From Streptomyces sp. CB01249 (GTDB lineage Bacteria; Actinomycetota; Actinomycetes; Streptomycetales; Streptomycetaceae): a DNA stretch of 64,000 bases. The stretch spans positions 248,001 through 312,000 of the forward strand of contig NZ_LISW01000002.1 of NCBI RefSeq assembly GCF_001905735.1. Reading direction: 5' to 3'. The position numbers and the translations under genes were made by a program. The notes below the pieces were generated by a model. It was not told the origin of the DNA, made no database searches, and saw only the letters and a program-made list of their open reading frames with translations. This document shows positions 50,801 to 58,125 of the stretch, piece by piece (position 1 is the stretch's first letter; every line of letters begins with the position of its first letter).

Positions 50801-51060
50801 TGGACCGGGCCGGTGCTTCCGAACAGGTCCTCGGTGGCCGTCTGCGCCGTGACCCGGCCGAGGCTGCGGTGCCCCGTACCGGCGAAGGCGATCCGTCCGG
50901 TGTCGGTCACCGCCTTCGACGCGGCGGCGGCCGGCTGGGCGCCCTGCGGGGCGGACACGGACCCCGCCACCAGCAACGGCGTCAGCAGCACCACGGCACC
51001 GCCGAGCCGACGCAGCCGGGCACCCCTAGGGCCAGCAGGACCGCCCACGGTCCACCTCAC
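47869..51060 (-). CDS. Exported beta-propeller (PD40/TolB-like) protein with DUF11 repeats
   Basis: A protein of up to 1063 residues. Residues about 15-48 look like a cleavable signal peptide (R-R-L-G-G-A-V-V-L-L-T-P-L-L-V-A-G). A WD40-like propeller follows, with repeated S-P-D-G-T-R-I-A-like units (about eight). Two DUF11-type Ig-like domains come next, the first beginning T-V-E-T-G-S-S-V-T-V-T-V-T-V, and a Pro-rich linker of about 50 residues lies between them. It is coupled by GTGA to the cytoplasmic cap-like gene, so an exported protein is made with the injection system. GTG 51060 is the start; no strong ribosome site. Role not known. Confidence 0.85.
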   Translation of the reverse strand: MRWTVGGPAGPRGARLRRLGGAVVLLTPLLVAGSVSAPQGAQPAAAASKAVTDTGRIAFAGTGHRSLGRVTAQTATEDLFGSTGPVHYDQDAYGRGDALVFTSLRDEIRPQVYVRGADGTVRRLTAGMDAAHPELSRDGKTVVFDAPGNGGRRDLWSVPADGSAKPRQLTDTPANETSPTLSPDGTRIAYASDGGPEPGTQIYARDLDGGPVTCLSDSAEGDADEPEWNPVDDAVHRSRVSYTLHVEPASDTDTGHRLRVTDGPGTARPVLTALGNDWGSRSSAWLPDGEGLLFLSPNTDCGCSVYDHVYRIPSLGDPAPQMVLDEDREVGPPAVLGSPDSWSVIVTRRTTKDAALVTLQDMRQDGSDPRDLRIDVLREDPAAKTNTSDDPADDPLFHPGEGYDPWTERQTYTPDGRRIAVTRFETIDGQRVQRIWLADTDGTHPSAMKLDGRGPRDRDTDPSFSPDGTRLAFTRSTPGTDGSWSSRVLVADVASGRITGEVVPPEGEVTGADAQPAWSSDGTLLAFTRAEVIRGLGGIKHVWTAPVKALEQQQDLSRAGGCPGECKVIDDSPAFSPDGRSVAFNRKDRADQINQRASVVVVAPDGKDCRVVLPTGRSNDPTACAAQIPDVETTGPYQPRDVAWSPDASRLVLSHRRDRAPSSPEQLSELDLATGTLTPLTAELPGRQKEPAFQQKVDLAVTAPPTAPTVETGSSVTVTVTVTNNGPASSPGTTLVADLPPGVRLDGMTTPAGPCAEDSPVCDLGVLAPGDEVPVTVRLIGVTNGPWQLGWSVNGAVVDPNPTDNATGTSIRVRTLPDLPSPPPSGPATPPKLPPPAAQPPAQPPAPATEAGPGVVVRAQPSPGYVGGRVVVTYTVRNGENALATGLRLRLGLPSGIPVATLPAGCTGEVCALPDLAPGASSVLRVVLAPKHAVRTRITATLTTTGTDADRGDNVSRIPLRILQPRIISVPEVGKPGFVTSVRGKDFPPGVPVKLAWKPGITAAAAPTLPGRDGTFIAQLLILVKDRTGPRTITASGPGFSPVKTDFLVVTGNLVPPDEMGRR

Positions 51061-51176
51061 AGTCTGGGTCGATGGCTCTCCACCACGAGCATGCGGCCCG
51101 AACGGGCGCCCGGACAGGGCCCGGAGTACCCCGGGGCGGGGAAGTCCGGGTGCCCTTTGGGGCTGCCGCGGTCCCG

Positions 51177-52565
51177 TCAGGTCAGCTGCGTCGTGCCGTA
51201 GGTCCCGGCGACGAAGTTGAAGCGCAGCTTGAACTGGGTGTGCCAGTTGTCCCCGGCCTGCGGGGACAGCGGCTGCCGCCACCACTTCATCCGGGTCTGC
51301 GGGAAGCGCTCCTGCTCGGTCGGCTGGGGATCGCCGAGGTACAGCGCGTGGGCGTTCCAGCCGAGCAGGCCCGCGCCCCGCACCCGCTCGGCCACGTCAC
51401 CGGAGGACATCGCGGTCAGGGCGTCGAGGACGTGCTCCACCGTCATACCCGGCGCGTTGCTCAGCGACGTGGTGATCCCGGCCGCGTGGGCCAGGCTCTC
51501 GATGAGCTCGATGTGCGGCTGCCCGTCCTCGGCGATCCGGATCACCAGGGTGAAGCCGTGCCCCGCGTACTCGATGCGGAACACCGACTGCAGGCCCTCC
51601 GACCACGCCTCCCGGATCGAGTCCGTCAGGGTGTGCACCGCCGCCTGGAACTCCTGGATGTCGGCGGCCCGCTCCGGGTTGGGCCCCTGCCGGGGCGGGT
51701 TCACGGCGGGGTCGGTCAGCACCGGGAAGAGATCGTGTGCGGTGGGGAAGCACGCCGCGTACTCGATCGGGTCCTTGAGGTTGCTGTCCAGGATCTCGGG
51801 TGCGATGTCGTGCGCACCCATCGGGTCGTACGCGGGATCGAGCAGGGCGTTGATCACGTTCTCGCTCGTCGTGCCGATCCTGGCGGCCAGTTCACCGAGC
51901 TGCGCCCCGTACTGGCCGAGGCCCGCGGCGATGTTCCGGCCCATGGTCTGCTCCGGCGCCCGCTGGACGACGCCGTCCCCCGCCGTGTGGGCGTGCTCGT
52001 GCGCGTGGCCCTCGTGCGCGGCCGGGGCCGCGCCCCGCATCACCCGGTGCGCGTTGGCCTCGGCCGCCCGCTCGAAGCGGTCGGAGGGGTCGGAGACCCG
52101 CAGCCCGGAGCCGTTGTCGCTGCCGGACACGGGCCCCTGCCGCTGCTGGATGACGTGGGTCAGCTCATGGGCCAGCGTGTGCTTGTCGCCGCCGCCCTCG
52201 CCGATGACGACGTGGTGGCCGCTGGTGTAGGCGCGGGCGCCGACCCCGGCGGCGGACGCGCGGGCCGCCGCGTCGTCGTGGACGCGTACGTCCGAGAAGT
52301 CCGCGCCGAGCCGGGACTCCATCTCCGCGCGCAGCGACGCCTCCAGCGGCCTGCCGCTGCCGTTCAGCACGTCATGGACGGCCGAGCGCTGCACGGCGGC
52401 CTCCTCCCGCGCCTCCCCGGCCCTCCGCAGCAGGTGCAGGGCGGCCGCGTTGCCCAGGGTGCGCTGGACCTCCAGGAGTTCGGCCCGTTCGGCGGGCGCC
52501 GGGCCGCGCGACGGGGCGGACCGGGTCTCGGCGGTCCGGTCGGTACGGTGCTCACGCTGGGACAA
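51177..52565 (-). CDS. DUF4157 (eCIS core) protein with metalloprotease motif and orphan C-terminal domain
   Basis: A 462-residue protein. Residues about 70-145 are the DUF4157 domain with the zinc-protease motif H-E-L-T-H (133-137). VQR motifs occur at 58-60 and in V-V-Q-R (199-202), as in the repeat protein at 58126. From 203 to 462 the protein is unlike anything I know; it has a helical start (A-A-G-L-G-Q-Y-G-A-Q-L-G-E-L-A-A-R-I-G) and then beta-rich sequence. DUF4157 is a hallmark of these clusters and of their cargo. The TTG 52565 follows GGAAAGG eight bases earlier. Confidence 0.88.
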   Translation of the reverse strand: MSQREHRTDRTAETRSAPSRGPAPAERAELLEVQRTLGNAAALHLLRRAGEAREEAAVQRSAVHDVLNGSGRPLEASLRAEMESRLGADFSDVRVHDDAAARASAAGVGARAYTSGHHVVIGEGGGDKHTLAHELTHVIQQRQGPVSGSDNGSGLRVSDPSDRFERAAEANAHRVMRGAAPAAHEGHAHEHAHTAGDGVVQRAPEQTMGRNIAAGLGQYGAQLGELAARIGTTSENVINALLDPAYDPMGAHDIAPEILDSNLKDPIEYAACFPTAHDLFPVLTDPAVNPPRQGPNPERAADIQEFQAAVHTLTDSIREAWSEGLQSVFRIEYAGHGFTLVIRIAEDGQPHIELIESLAHAAGITTSLSNAPGMTVEHVLDALTAMSSGDVAERVRGAGLLGWNAHALYLGDPQPTEQERFPQTRMKWWRQPLSPQAGDNWHTQFKLRFNFVAGTYGTTQLT

Positions 52566-52686
52566 CGGTCTGCCTTTCCACGAACGGTTCACCACCACCA
52601 GACCGGGCGGCCCCGGTCCGGGGCAAGGGGCGCCGGGGCAGACCCCGGGACGAGGCCCCCGGCCGGGCGGCCGCACCGGGGCACCG

Positions 52687-52710
52687 AGGGGGCAACAGCG
52701 GTTGCCCTCC
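52687..52710. terminator. Hairpin between LuxR and DUF4157 genes
   Basis: GGGCAAC (52690-52696) and GTTGCCC (52701-52707) form a 7-bp stem with a four-base loop, extended outside by further pairs. It may terminate the LuxR transcript or regulate the DUF4157 gene. Confidence 0.4.
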
Positions 52711-52727
52711 CGGTACCGGACGGCGCG

Positions 52728-53447
52728 TCAGATCAGCCCGTGCCGCATCGCGTACCCCACCGCGTGCGCCCGGTTGCGCAGGTTGAGGCGGGTCGCGACC
52801 TCGTGCAGCACGTTCTTGACGGTGCGCTCGGAGTACGAGGTCTTCTGCGCGATCTCCGCCGTGCCGTAGCCCTCCGACACCAGCCGGATCATCTCCGCCT
52901 CCCGCGTCGTGAGCGTGGACAGCGAGAGGCCCCTCGGGTCCAGGACCGAGCGGTGCAGGCTGCTGACGTGGTCGATGAGCTTGCCGAGGAGGTCCCCGGG
53001 AAGGACCCCCTCGCCCTTCGCGATGGCCGTCACCAGATGGACCAGCCGGTCCTGGTCGGCCTCCCCGCGCCGCAGCACGGCGGCCACCCCGTACTCGATG
53101 AGCGTCTGGAGGGCGCCCGCCTCGAAGTAGCCGACGACCAGGCCGGTCCGCGTCGCCGTGTTGCGCTGAAGGCGGTGCAGGAGCTGGACGGCGGGCTCGT
53201 TCACCATGTCCACCACCACCAGGGAGACCTGGGCCCGGTCCGCCTCCGCCTCCGGGACCAGCTCGATCTCCGGTCGCAGGCGCAGCTGTTGCACCACCCC
53301 GGTCCGGAGGATCAGGTCCTCCGCGTACACCGCCACCGAGACCCGGCCGGACGCCGGGGCGGGTATGCCCGGCGCGGGCTGCTCGGGCGGGGAGAGGGCG
53401 CGGTGTGCCGCCCCCGTCGTCGTCATGTCTGTCGTGATCGTGGTCAT
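52728..53447 (-). CDS. LuxR/NarL-type response regulator within the CIS cluster
   Basis: A 239-residue regulator. Residues about 30-150 form a receiver-like domain, with the possible phospho-acceptor Asp in V-V-V-D-M, but the Lys usually found in the fifth strand is replaced (G-V-A-A-V-L-R-R-G), so it is degenerate. Residues about 170-235 are a LuxR helix-turn-helix (T-T-R-E-A-E-M-I-R-L-V-S-E-G and Y-S-E-R-T-V-K-N-V-L-H-E-V). The ATG at 53447 follows gaaggacg. Divergent from the membrane-protein gene and likely to control the CIS genes. No histidine kinase is adjacent. Confidence 0.87.
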   Translation of the reverse strand: MTTITTDMTTTGAAHRALSPPEQPAPGIPAPASGRVSVAVYAEDLILRTGVVQQLRLRPEIELVPEAEADRAQVSLVVVDMVNEPAVQLLHRLQRNTATRTGLVVGYFEAGALQTLIEYGVAAVLRRGEADQDRLVHLVTAIAKGEGVLPGDLLGKLIDHVSSLHRSVLDPRGLSLSTLTTREAEMIRLVSEGYGTAEIAQKTSYSERTVKNVLHEVATRLNLRNRAHAVGYAMRHGLI

Positions 53448-53647
53448 GTGCTCGTCCTTCTGGGCCGCTTCCGCCGAATTCCGCTCCGTCCGGTGCCGTA
53501 CGCGTACGTCACGCGCGGGCAGGGCGACCGGGCCCGGGGATGCGGTGCGGGCACCCGCCGCGGGTGTGCCCCCGGGGCACCGCCCCTGCCCGCAGATTGC
53601 CCTCGCGCCCCTGCTGCCGGGGGCACGGCGCGGCCTAACGTCGCAGG

Positions 53648-54979
53648 GTGACCACATCTGCCGAACTCGCAATGCCCACGGTGTCGGTGACGCCCGGCGC
53701 CGAAGCGACGACCACGCTCACCGTGCGCAACGACGGGGACATCGTCGAGGCGTACACCCTCGACGTGGTCGGCGACTGTGCGGCGTGGACCACGGTGGAA
53801 CCGGCCCGGGTCTCCCTCTACCCCGGCACCTCCGAGACCGTCACCGTGCGCTTCGCGCCGCCCCGGTCCCACGAGGTCCGCGCCGGTGAGAAGCCGCTGG
53901 GGATACGGGTGTTGCCCGCCGAGCACCCCGAGTCGGTGACCGTCCCCGAGATGACGGTGGTGGTCGAGCCGTTCCACGAACTGCGCGCCCGCCTGGAACC
54001 GGGGCGCCGCCGGGGCTGGCTGGGGGCCCGTTTCCGTACCGTCGTGCAGAACCTGGGGAACGCTCCCACGGAGGTCGCGCTCGCGGGCCGGCAGCAGGGC
54101 GAGGAACTGCGCCTCGCGTTCACCCCGGAGCGCCGGAAGCTGGAGCCGGGCGAGTCCGCCGAGGCGGGCCTCAAGGTCCGGGCGCGGAAGCTGATCTGGT
54201 TCGGCGCGCCGGCCGCCTGGCCGTTCGAGGTGGTGGCCGGGGAGCCGGAGGACGCCGGGGCCGAAAGCCCCCGGGAAGGACGGCCGGAACCCCTTCCGGG
54301 CGAGTTCGCCCAGATCCCGGTGTTCCCGAAGTGGTTGCTGATCCTGCTCGCGGCGATCCTCGCGCTGCTGCTCGCCTGGTTCGCGCTGGTGCGCCCGGCC
54401 GTCCGCTCCACCGCCAAGGAGGCGGGCGCCAAGGCCGCTCAGGAGGAGAACCGGCAGCCCCGGCAGGGCGGTTCGGCGTCGGGCGGCGGGCAGCAGGACC
54501 CCCAGGGCAAGGGGGAGGCCTCGGGCGGCGCCGACGGGTCCGGCGGTGCGACGGGCGGCTCCGGTTCGACCGGTGGCGGTGGCAGCGGCGGCTCGGGCGG
54601 CGGCGGGAACCCGCAGCAGATGTCCGAGACCATCGACGTGCAGACCGCTCCCGGGGGCCGGAAGACCGGTACCTATGTGGTTCCGGAAGGCAAGACTTTC
54701 GGGGTCACGGACATCGTCGTCGCGAATTTCCAGGGCGACGAGGGGCTGCTGACCATCTCCTTCGGGCAGCGGAAGATCACCACCATTGCCCTGGAGACGT
54801 TCAGGAACCAGGACTATCACTGGGTCACCCCCATTCAGATTCAGGAGAAGGCAGCGGTCACCGTTTCTGTGACCTGCTCAAAGCCTGGGACTCCGGCGAC
54901 CGGTAAGCAGGCTTCCGGATGTCACCAAGTGCTCAATGTCAGCGGCGAGCTGACCGATGTCTCACCTGACGAACGATAG
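53648..54979 (+). CDS. CIS-linked single-span membrane protein
   Basis: A 443-residue bitopic protein. Residues 1-215 hold Ig-like beta domains (T-T-L-T-V-R-N-D-G-D-I-V-E-A-Y-T-L); a single span lies at about residues 224-245 (W-L-L-I-L-L-A-A-I-L-A-L-L-L-A-W-F). A Gly/Ser-rich linker (about 265-325) leads to a C-terminal domain of about 110 residues. Such a protein could attach the particle to the membrane; an equivalent membrane protein is reported for Streptomyces systems (from memory). GTG 53648 starts it. The N-terminal side has no signal peptide, so it probably lies in the cytoplasm. Confidence 0.82.
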   Translation: MTTSAELAMPTVSVTPGAEATTTLTVRNDGDIVEAYTLDVVGDCAAWTTVEPARVSLYPGTSETVTVRFAPPRSHEVRAGEKPLGIRVLPAEHPESVTVPEMTVVVEPFHELRARLEPGRRRGWLGARFRTVVQNLGNAPTEVALAGRQQGEELRLAFTPERRKLEPGESAEAGLKVRARKLIWFGAPAAWPFEVVAGEPEDAGAESPREGRPEPLPGEFAQIPVFPKWLLILLAAILALLLAWFALVRPAVRSTAKEAGAKAAQEENRQPRQGGSASGGGQQDPQGKGEASGGADGSGGATGGSGSTGGGGSGGSGGGGNPQQMSETIDVQTAPGGRKTGTYVVPEGKTFGVTDIVVANFQGDEGLLTISFGQRKITTIALETFRNQDYHWVTPIQIQEKAAVTVSVTCSKPGTPATGKQASGCHQVLNVSGELTDVSPDER

Positions 54980-55447
54980 CGCCGGGTCCCCTTCCATTCA
55001 TTCCGGACGTGTGAACAGACGGGTTTCCCACCTGCGTGGATGCGCCACCCGGCGTTCATCCGTATGTGTCCCTCCACACACCCTGACACGCCCGGATCGA
55101 CTGGACGCGTAAATGCGCGGAGTGCGGGCAGCAGATGAATCGGGGTCATTCCCGGGTGATTCCCGGGCATTTCCGGAAGTCCCGAATGGACTGGACCACA
55201 CGTGATCATGCCGGGCGGAGTGGATCGGGCCGCCTCGGGTTGCCCCGGGCGACCGTGGAAATCCAGCCGAATCCGTTGGGGCCCCGGGTAGTTTCTGGCT
55301 GAAATTAATCGGCGGCGTGAGGTGGGGCCGGGCGGGCCCGGAAAGGCAGTGGCCCTGCCCCCGGGCCAGGACTTTGGGGCCTACTGCCCGTGCGTGCGTG
55401 CGGGCAAGACTGGGCGGGCGAACGTCTGACCAGCCGAAGGAGCGAGC
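54980..55447. other. Long leader region of the sheath operon
   Basis: Nearly 470 bases without a gene. It contains a direct repeat ATTCCCGGG (55148-55156 and 55159-55167), an inverted repeat GGCCCGG/CCGGGCC (55335-55341 and 55361-55367) with an inner GGCAG/CTGCC stem, and a weak promoter-like pair TTGGGG-17-CTGAAA (55276-55304). It probably holds the promoters for the structural genes. A possible ribosome site gaaggagcg precedes the sheath ATG. Confidence 0.5.
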
Positions 55448-56974
55448 ATGCCGTCGTACCTCACCCCAGGTGTATACGTGGAGGAGGTGCAGTCCGGAGC
55501 ACGGCCCATCGAGGGTGTCGGCACCGCGGTCGCCGCCTTCGTCGGCTTCGCGGAGACCGGTCCCTTCCACCGGCCGACGCTGGTGACCAGCTGGGACCAG
55601 TACGTTTCGTCGTTCGGCACCTTCACCCCGGACACGTATCTGACGCTCGCCGTCCACGGGTTCTTCAGCAACGGCGGCGGCGCCGCGTACATCGTGCGCA
55701 TCGGCGGCCCCGCCGAGGACGCGCCGCAGGGCGACGCTCCCGCGACGGCCCCCTCCGTGGCCGTCGGCGGCTTCCTGGTCTCGGCCCGGCCGGGCGCCGG
55801 CGACGGGATCTCCATCGAGGTCGCCGACGCCGAGGGCGAGAACCCGCCGGAGGACCGCTTCCGCCTGCTGGTCCGTCAGGGCGGCAAGGTCGTGGAGACC
55901 TTCGACACCTCCGTACGCAAGAACGTCAAGGGCTACCTGGTCACCCAGGCCCGCCAGTCGAAGCTCATCGAGGTCACCGAGCAGCCCGGCACGGCGCAGT
56001 CCCGCCCCGAGAAGCAGAGCCTCACCCTCGCGCCCGCCACCCCGGACGCGTCCACCACCGGCCGGACCGGCCCCACCGAGTACGTGGGCGACGCGTCGGC
56101 GCGTACGGGCATCGCGGCCCTTGAGGCGATCGACGAGATCACCATGGTCGCCGTCCCCGACCTGATGAGCGCCCACCAGCGCGGCGAGATCGACGACGAG
56201 GGCGTCCGCGCCGTACAGCTCGCCCTCATCGCGCACTGCGAGCAGATGGGCGACCGGGTCGCCGTCCTGGACACCCCGCCCGGCATGAACGCCCAGCGCG
56301 TCCGCACCTGGCGCAACGACGACGCCGGGTACGACTCGCGCTACGCGACCGTGTACTACCCCTGGCTCAAGGTCCTCGACCCGGCCACCGGCCGCCAGAC
56401 CCTGATGCCGCCGAGCGGCCACGTCGCCGGTGTCTGGGCCCGCAGCGACGGCGAACGCGGAGTGCACAAGGCGCCCGCCAACGAGGTCATCCGGGGCGCG
56501 CTCGACCTCGAACTCCGGCTGAGCCGGGGCGAGCAGGACCTCCTCAACCCGATCGGCGTCAACTGCGTGCGCGCGTTCCCCGGCCGGGGCATCCGGATCT
56601 GGGGCGCCCGCACCCTCTCCTCCGACCCGGCCTGGCGCTACCTCAACGTCCGCCGGCTCTTCAACTACCTGGAGGAGTCCATCCTCCTGGGCACCCAGTG
56701 GGTCGTCTTCGAGCCCAACGACGACCGCCTCTGGTCGAGCATCCGCCGCAACGTCACCGCGTTCCTCTCCGAGGAGTGGCGCCGGGGCGCGCTCTTCGGC
56801 CGTACGGCGGAGGAGGCGTTCTACGTCAAGTGCGACCGGGACAACAACCCGCAGGAGTCCATCGACCTCGGTCAGGTCGTCTGCGAGATCGGCGTCGCGC
56901 CCGTGAAGCCGGCGGAGTTCGTCGTCTTCCGCCTCTCCCAGTTCTCGGACAGCACGAGCCTCGTGGACGAGTGA
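55448..56974 (+). CDS. Contractile sheath protein
   Basis: A 508-residue sheath subunit of the T4-gp18/Afp2 type. It begins P-S-Y-L-T-P-G-V-Y-V-E-E, the classic N-terminal arm that wraps between subunits, and has A-A-F-V-G-F-A-E-T-G-P and the C-terminal sheath domain (G-I-R-I-W-G-A-R-T-L, F-N-Y-L-E-E-S-I, W-V-V-F-E-P-N-D). Sheath contraction drives the tube into the target. ATG 55448 is well supported by ribosome site and family start. The first gene of the structural operon. Confidence 0.95.
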   Translation: MPSYLTPGVYVEEVQSGARPIEGVGTAVAAFVGFAETGPFHRPTLVTSWDQYVSSFGTFTPDTYLTLAVHGFFSNGGGAAYIVRIGGPAEDAPQGDAPATAPSVAVGGFLVSARPGAGDGISIEVADAEGENPPEDRFRLLVRQGGKVVETFDTSVRKNVKGYLVTQARQSKLIEVTEQPGTAQSRPEKQSLTLAPATPDASTTGRTGPTEYVGDASARTGIAALEAIDEITMVAVPDLMSAHQRGEIDDEGVRAVQLALIAHCEQMGDRVAVLDTPPGMNAQRVRTWRNDDAGYDSRYATVYYPWLKVLDPATGRQTLMPPSGHVAGVWARSDGERGVHKAPANEVIRGALDLELRLSRGEQDLLNPIGVNCVRAFPGRGIRIWGARTLSSDPAWRYLNVRRLFNYLEESILLGTQWVVFEPNDDRLWSSIRRNVTAFLSEEWRRGALFGRTAEEAFYVKCDRDNNPQESIDLGQVVCEIGVAPVKPAEFVVFRLSQFSDSTSLVDE

Positions 56975-57040
56975 CCGCAGCCCTCTCCCCGCAGTAACTC
57001 AGCAGACGACGACAGCGAACGGAACAGGTGACAGACAGTC

Positions 57041-57481
57041 ATGGCAGAGGGCGACGCTCTTTCCACCCACGTCTTCGGCGTGCAGCTCGGCGGCTATCTC
57101 GTGGAGTCCATCCAGGAGATCAGCGGCCTGACCGTCGAGGAGGAGGTGGTGGAGGTCCGGCAGGTGACCTCCACCGGCAAGCAGATCATCCGCAAGCAGC
57201 CCGGCGCGCGGCAGGCCGGCGAGGTGACGATCACCCGGGGACTCGACAAGAGCAGCGAGTTCACCAAGTGGATCAAGGAGACGCTGAACAACGGCGCCGT
57301 CGACACCGCGCGGCAGAACCTCACCATCGAGATCAAGGACTCGAAGGGTGACACCGTCCGCCGCATCCAGCTGATGCAGGGCTGGGCCAGCCGCTGGGAG
57401 GGCCCCTCGCTGAAGGCCGGCGAGTCCAGCGCGGCGACCGAGACGGTGACCATCACCTTCGAGGAGATCGTGGTCGAATGA
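57041..57481 (+). CDS. Inner tube protein 1
   Basis: A 146-residue tube subunit of the T4-gp19/Hcp-like family. Sequence features: H-V-F-G-V-Q-L-G-G-Y-L-V-E-S-I, E-V-V-E-V-R-Q-V and E-V-T-I-T-R-G. The protein forms hexameric rings that stack into the tube. ATG 57041 follows a spacer of about 66 bases. The stop overlaps the next gene by ATGA. A second tube gene lies at 61225. Confidence 0.93.
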   Translation: MAEGDALSTHVFGVQLGGYLVESIQEISGLTVEEEVVEVRQVTSTGKQIIRKQPGARQAGEVTITRGLDKSSEFTKWIKETLNNGAVDTARQNLTIEIKDSKGDTVRRIQLMQGWASRWEGPSLKAGESSAATETVTITFEEIVVE

Positions 57482-57966
57482 GGCGCAGGACCGTTTCCGG
57501 CGGCGGCCTCGAAGAGGTCCTGGACAGCCTCGCCGCCGCCGCGCCGGCGCCGGCCGAGGCCGCCCCGGCCCCCGCACCCGCCCCGGCCGCCGCGCGCCGT
57601 CCCGACGAGTTCGACTTCGAGCTGCCGCGCGGCTATCTGGACGACGAGGGCCGGACCCACCGGACCGGCACCATGCGGCTCGCCACCGCCCGCGACGAGC
57701 TGCGTCCGCAGATCGACCTCCGGGTCAAGGAGAACCCCGCGTACCTGAGCGTGGTGCTCCTCAGCCAGGTCATCACCCGCCTCGGCACGATCACCGATGT
57801 GCACGCCGGGGTGGTCGAGCGGATGTACGCGACCGACGTGGCGTTCCTCCAGGACTTCTACCGCCGCATCAACAGCGAGGGCCACACCCACGCGGCGGTC
57901 ACCTGCCCGCTGTGCCAGGGCTCGTTCGAGGTGGACCTGTCGGGTGAGCGCCTGGGGGAATCGTGA
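57478..57966 (+). CDS. Phage tail assembly/chaperone-like protein
   Basis: A 162-residue protein. The N-terminal 40 residues are Ala/Pro-rich; the rest is helical with L-S-Q-V-I-T-R-L-G and a C-terminal C-P-L-C pair. Encoded after the tube gene, as assembly chaperones are. The pair of cysteines could bind zinc. ATG 57478 overlaps the tube stop by ATGA and its stop overlaps the next start by GTGA. Exact role unknown. Confidence 0.7.
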   Translation: MRRRTVSGGGLEEVLDSLAAAAPAPAEAAPAPAPAPAAARRPDEFDFELPRGYLDDEGRTHRTGTMRLATARDELRPQIDLRVKENPAYLSVVLLSQVITRLGTITDVHAGVVERMYATDVAFLQDFYRRINSEGHTHAAVTCPLCQGSFEVDLSGERLGES

Positions 57967-58121
57967 CGTACGCGCCTTCCCGGCTGCGGGAGGAGATCGC
58001 GTACATCGCCTACCACTTCCACTGGCAGCGCGAGGAGATCCTCGACCTCACCCATGGTGAGCGGCAGGAATGGGTGAGGGAGATAGCGCGGATCAACACC
58101 CGCGTGAACGAGAGCGGGTGA
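57963..58121 (+). CDS. DUF6760 small protein
   Basis: A 52-residue protein: Y-A-P-S-R-L-R-E-E-I-A-Y-I-A-Y-H-F-H-W, W-V-R-E-I-A-R-I-N. The sequence fits DUF6760, known from phage-tail-like clusters. GTG 57963 overlaps the previous stop as GTGA. Tryptophan- and arginine-rich; probably an assembly or baseplate accessory protein. Confidence 0.75.
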   Translation: MTYAPSRLREEIAYIAYHFHWQREEILDLTHGERQEWVREIARINTRVNESG

Positions 58122-58125
58122 GGGC

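Noticed and set aside
48265..51201. 978-codon plus-strand frame
   Set aside because: Antisense to the propeller/DUF11 gene whose domains are clear; Arg/Gly-rich and without motifs.
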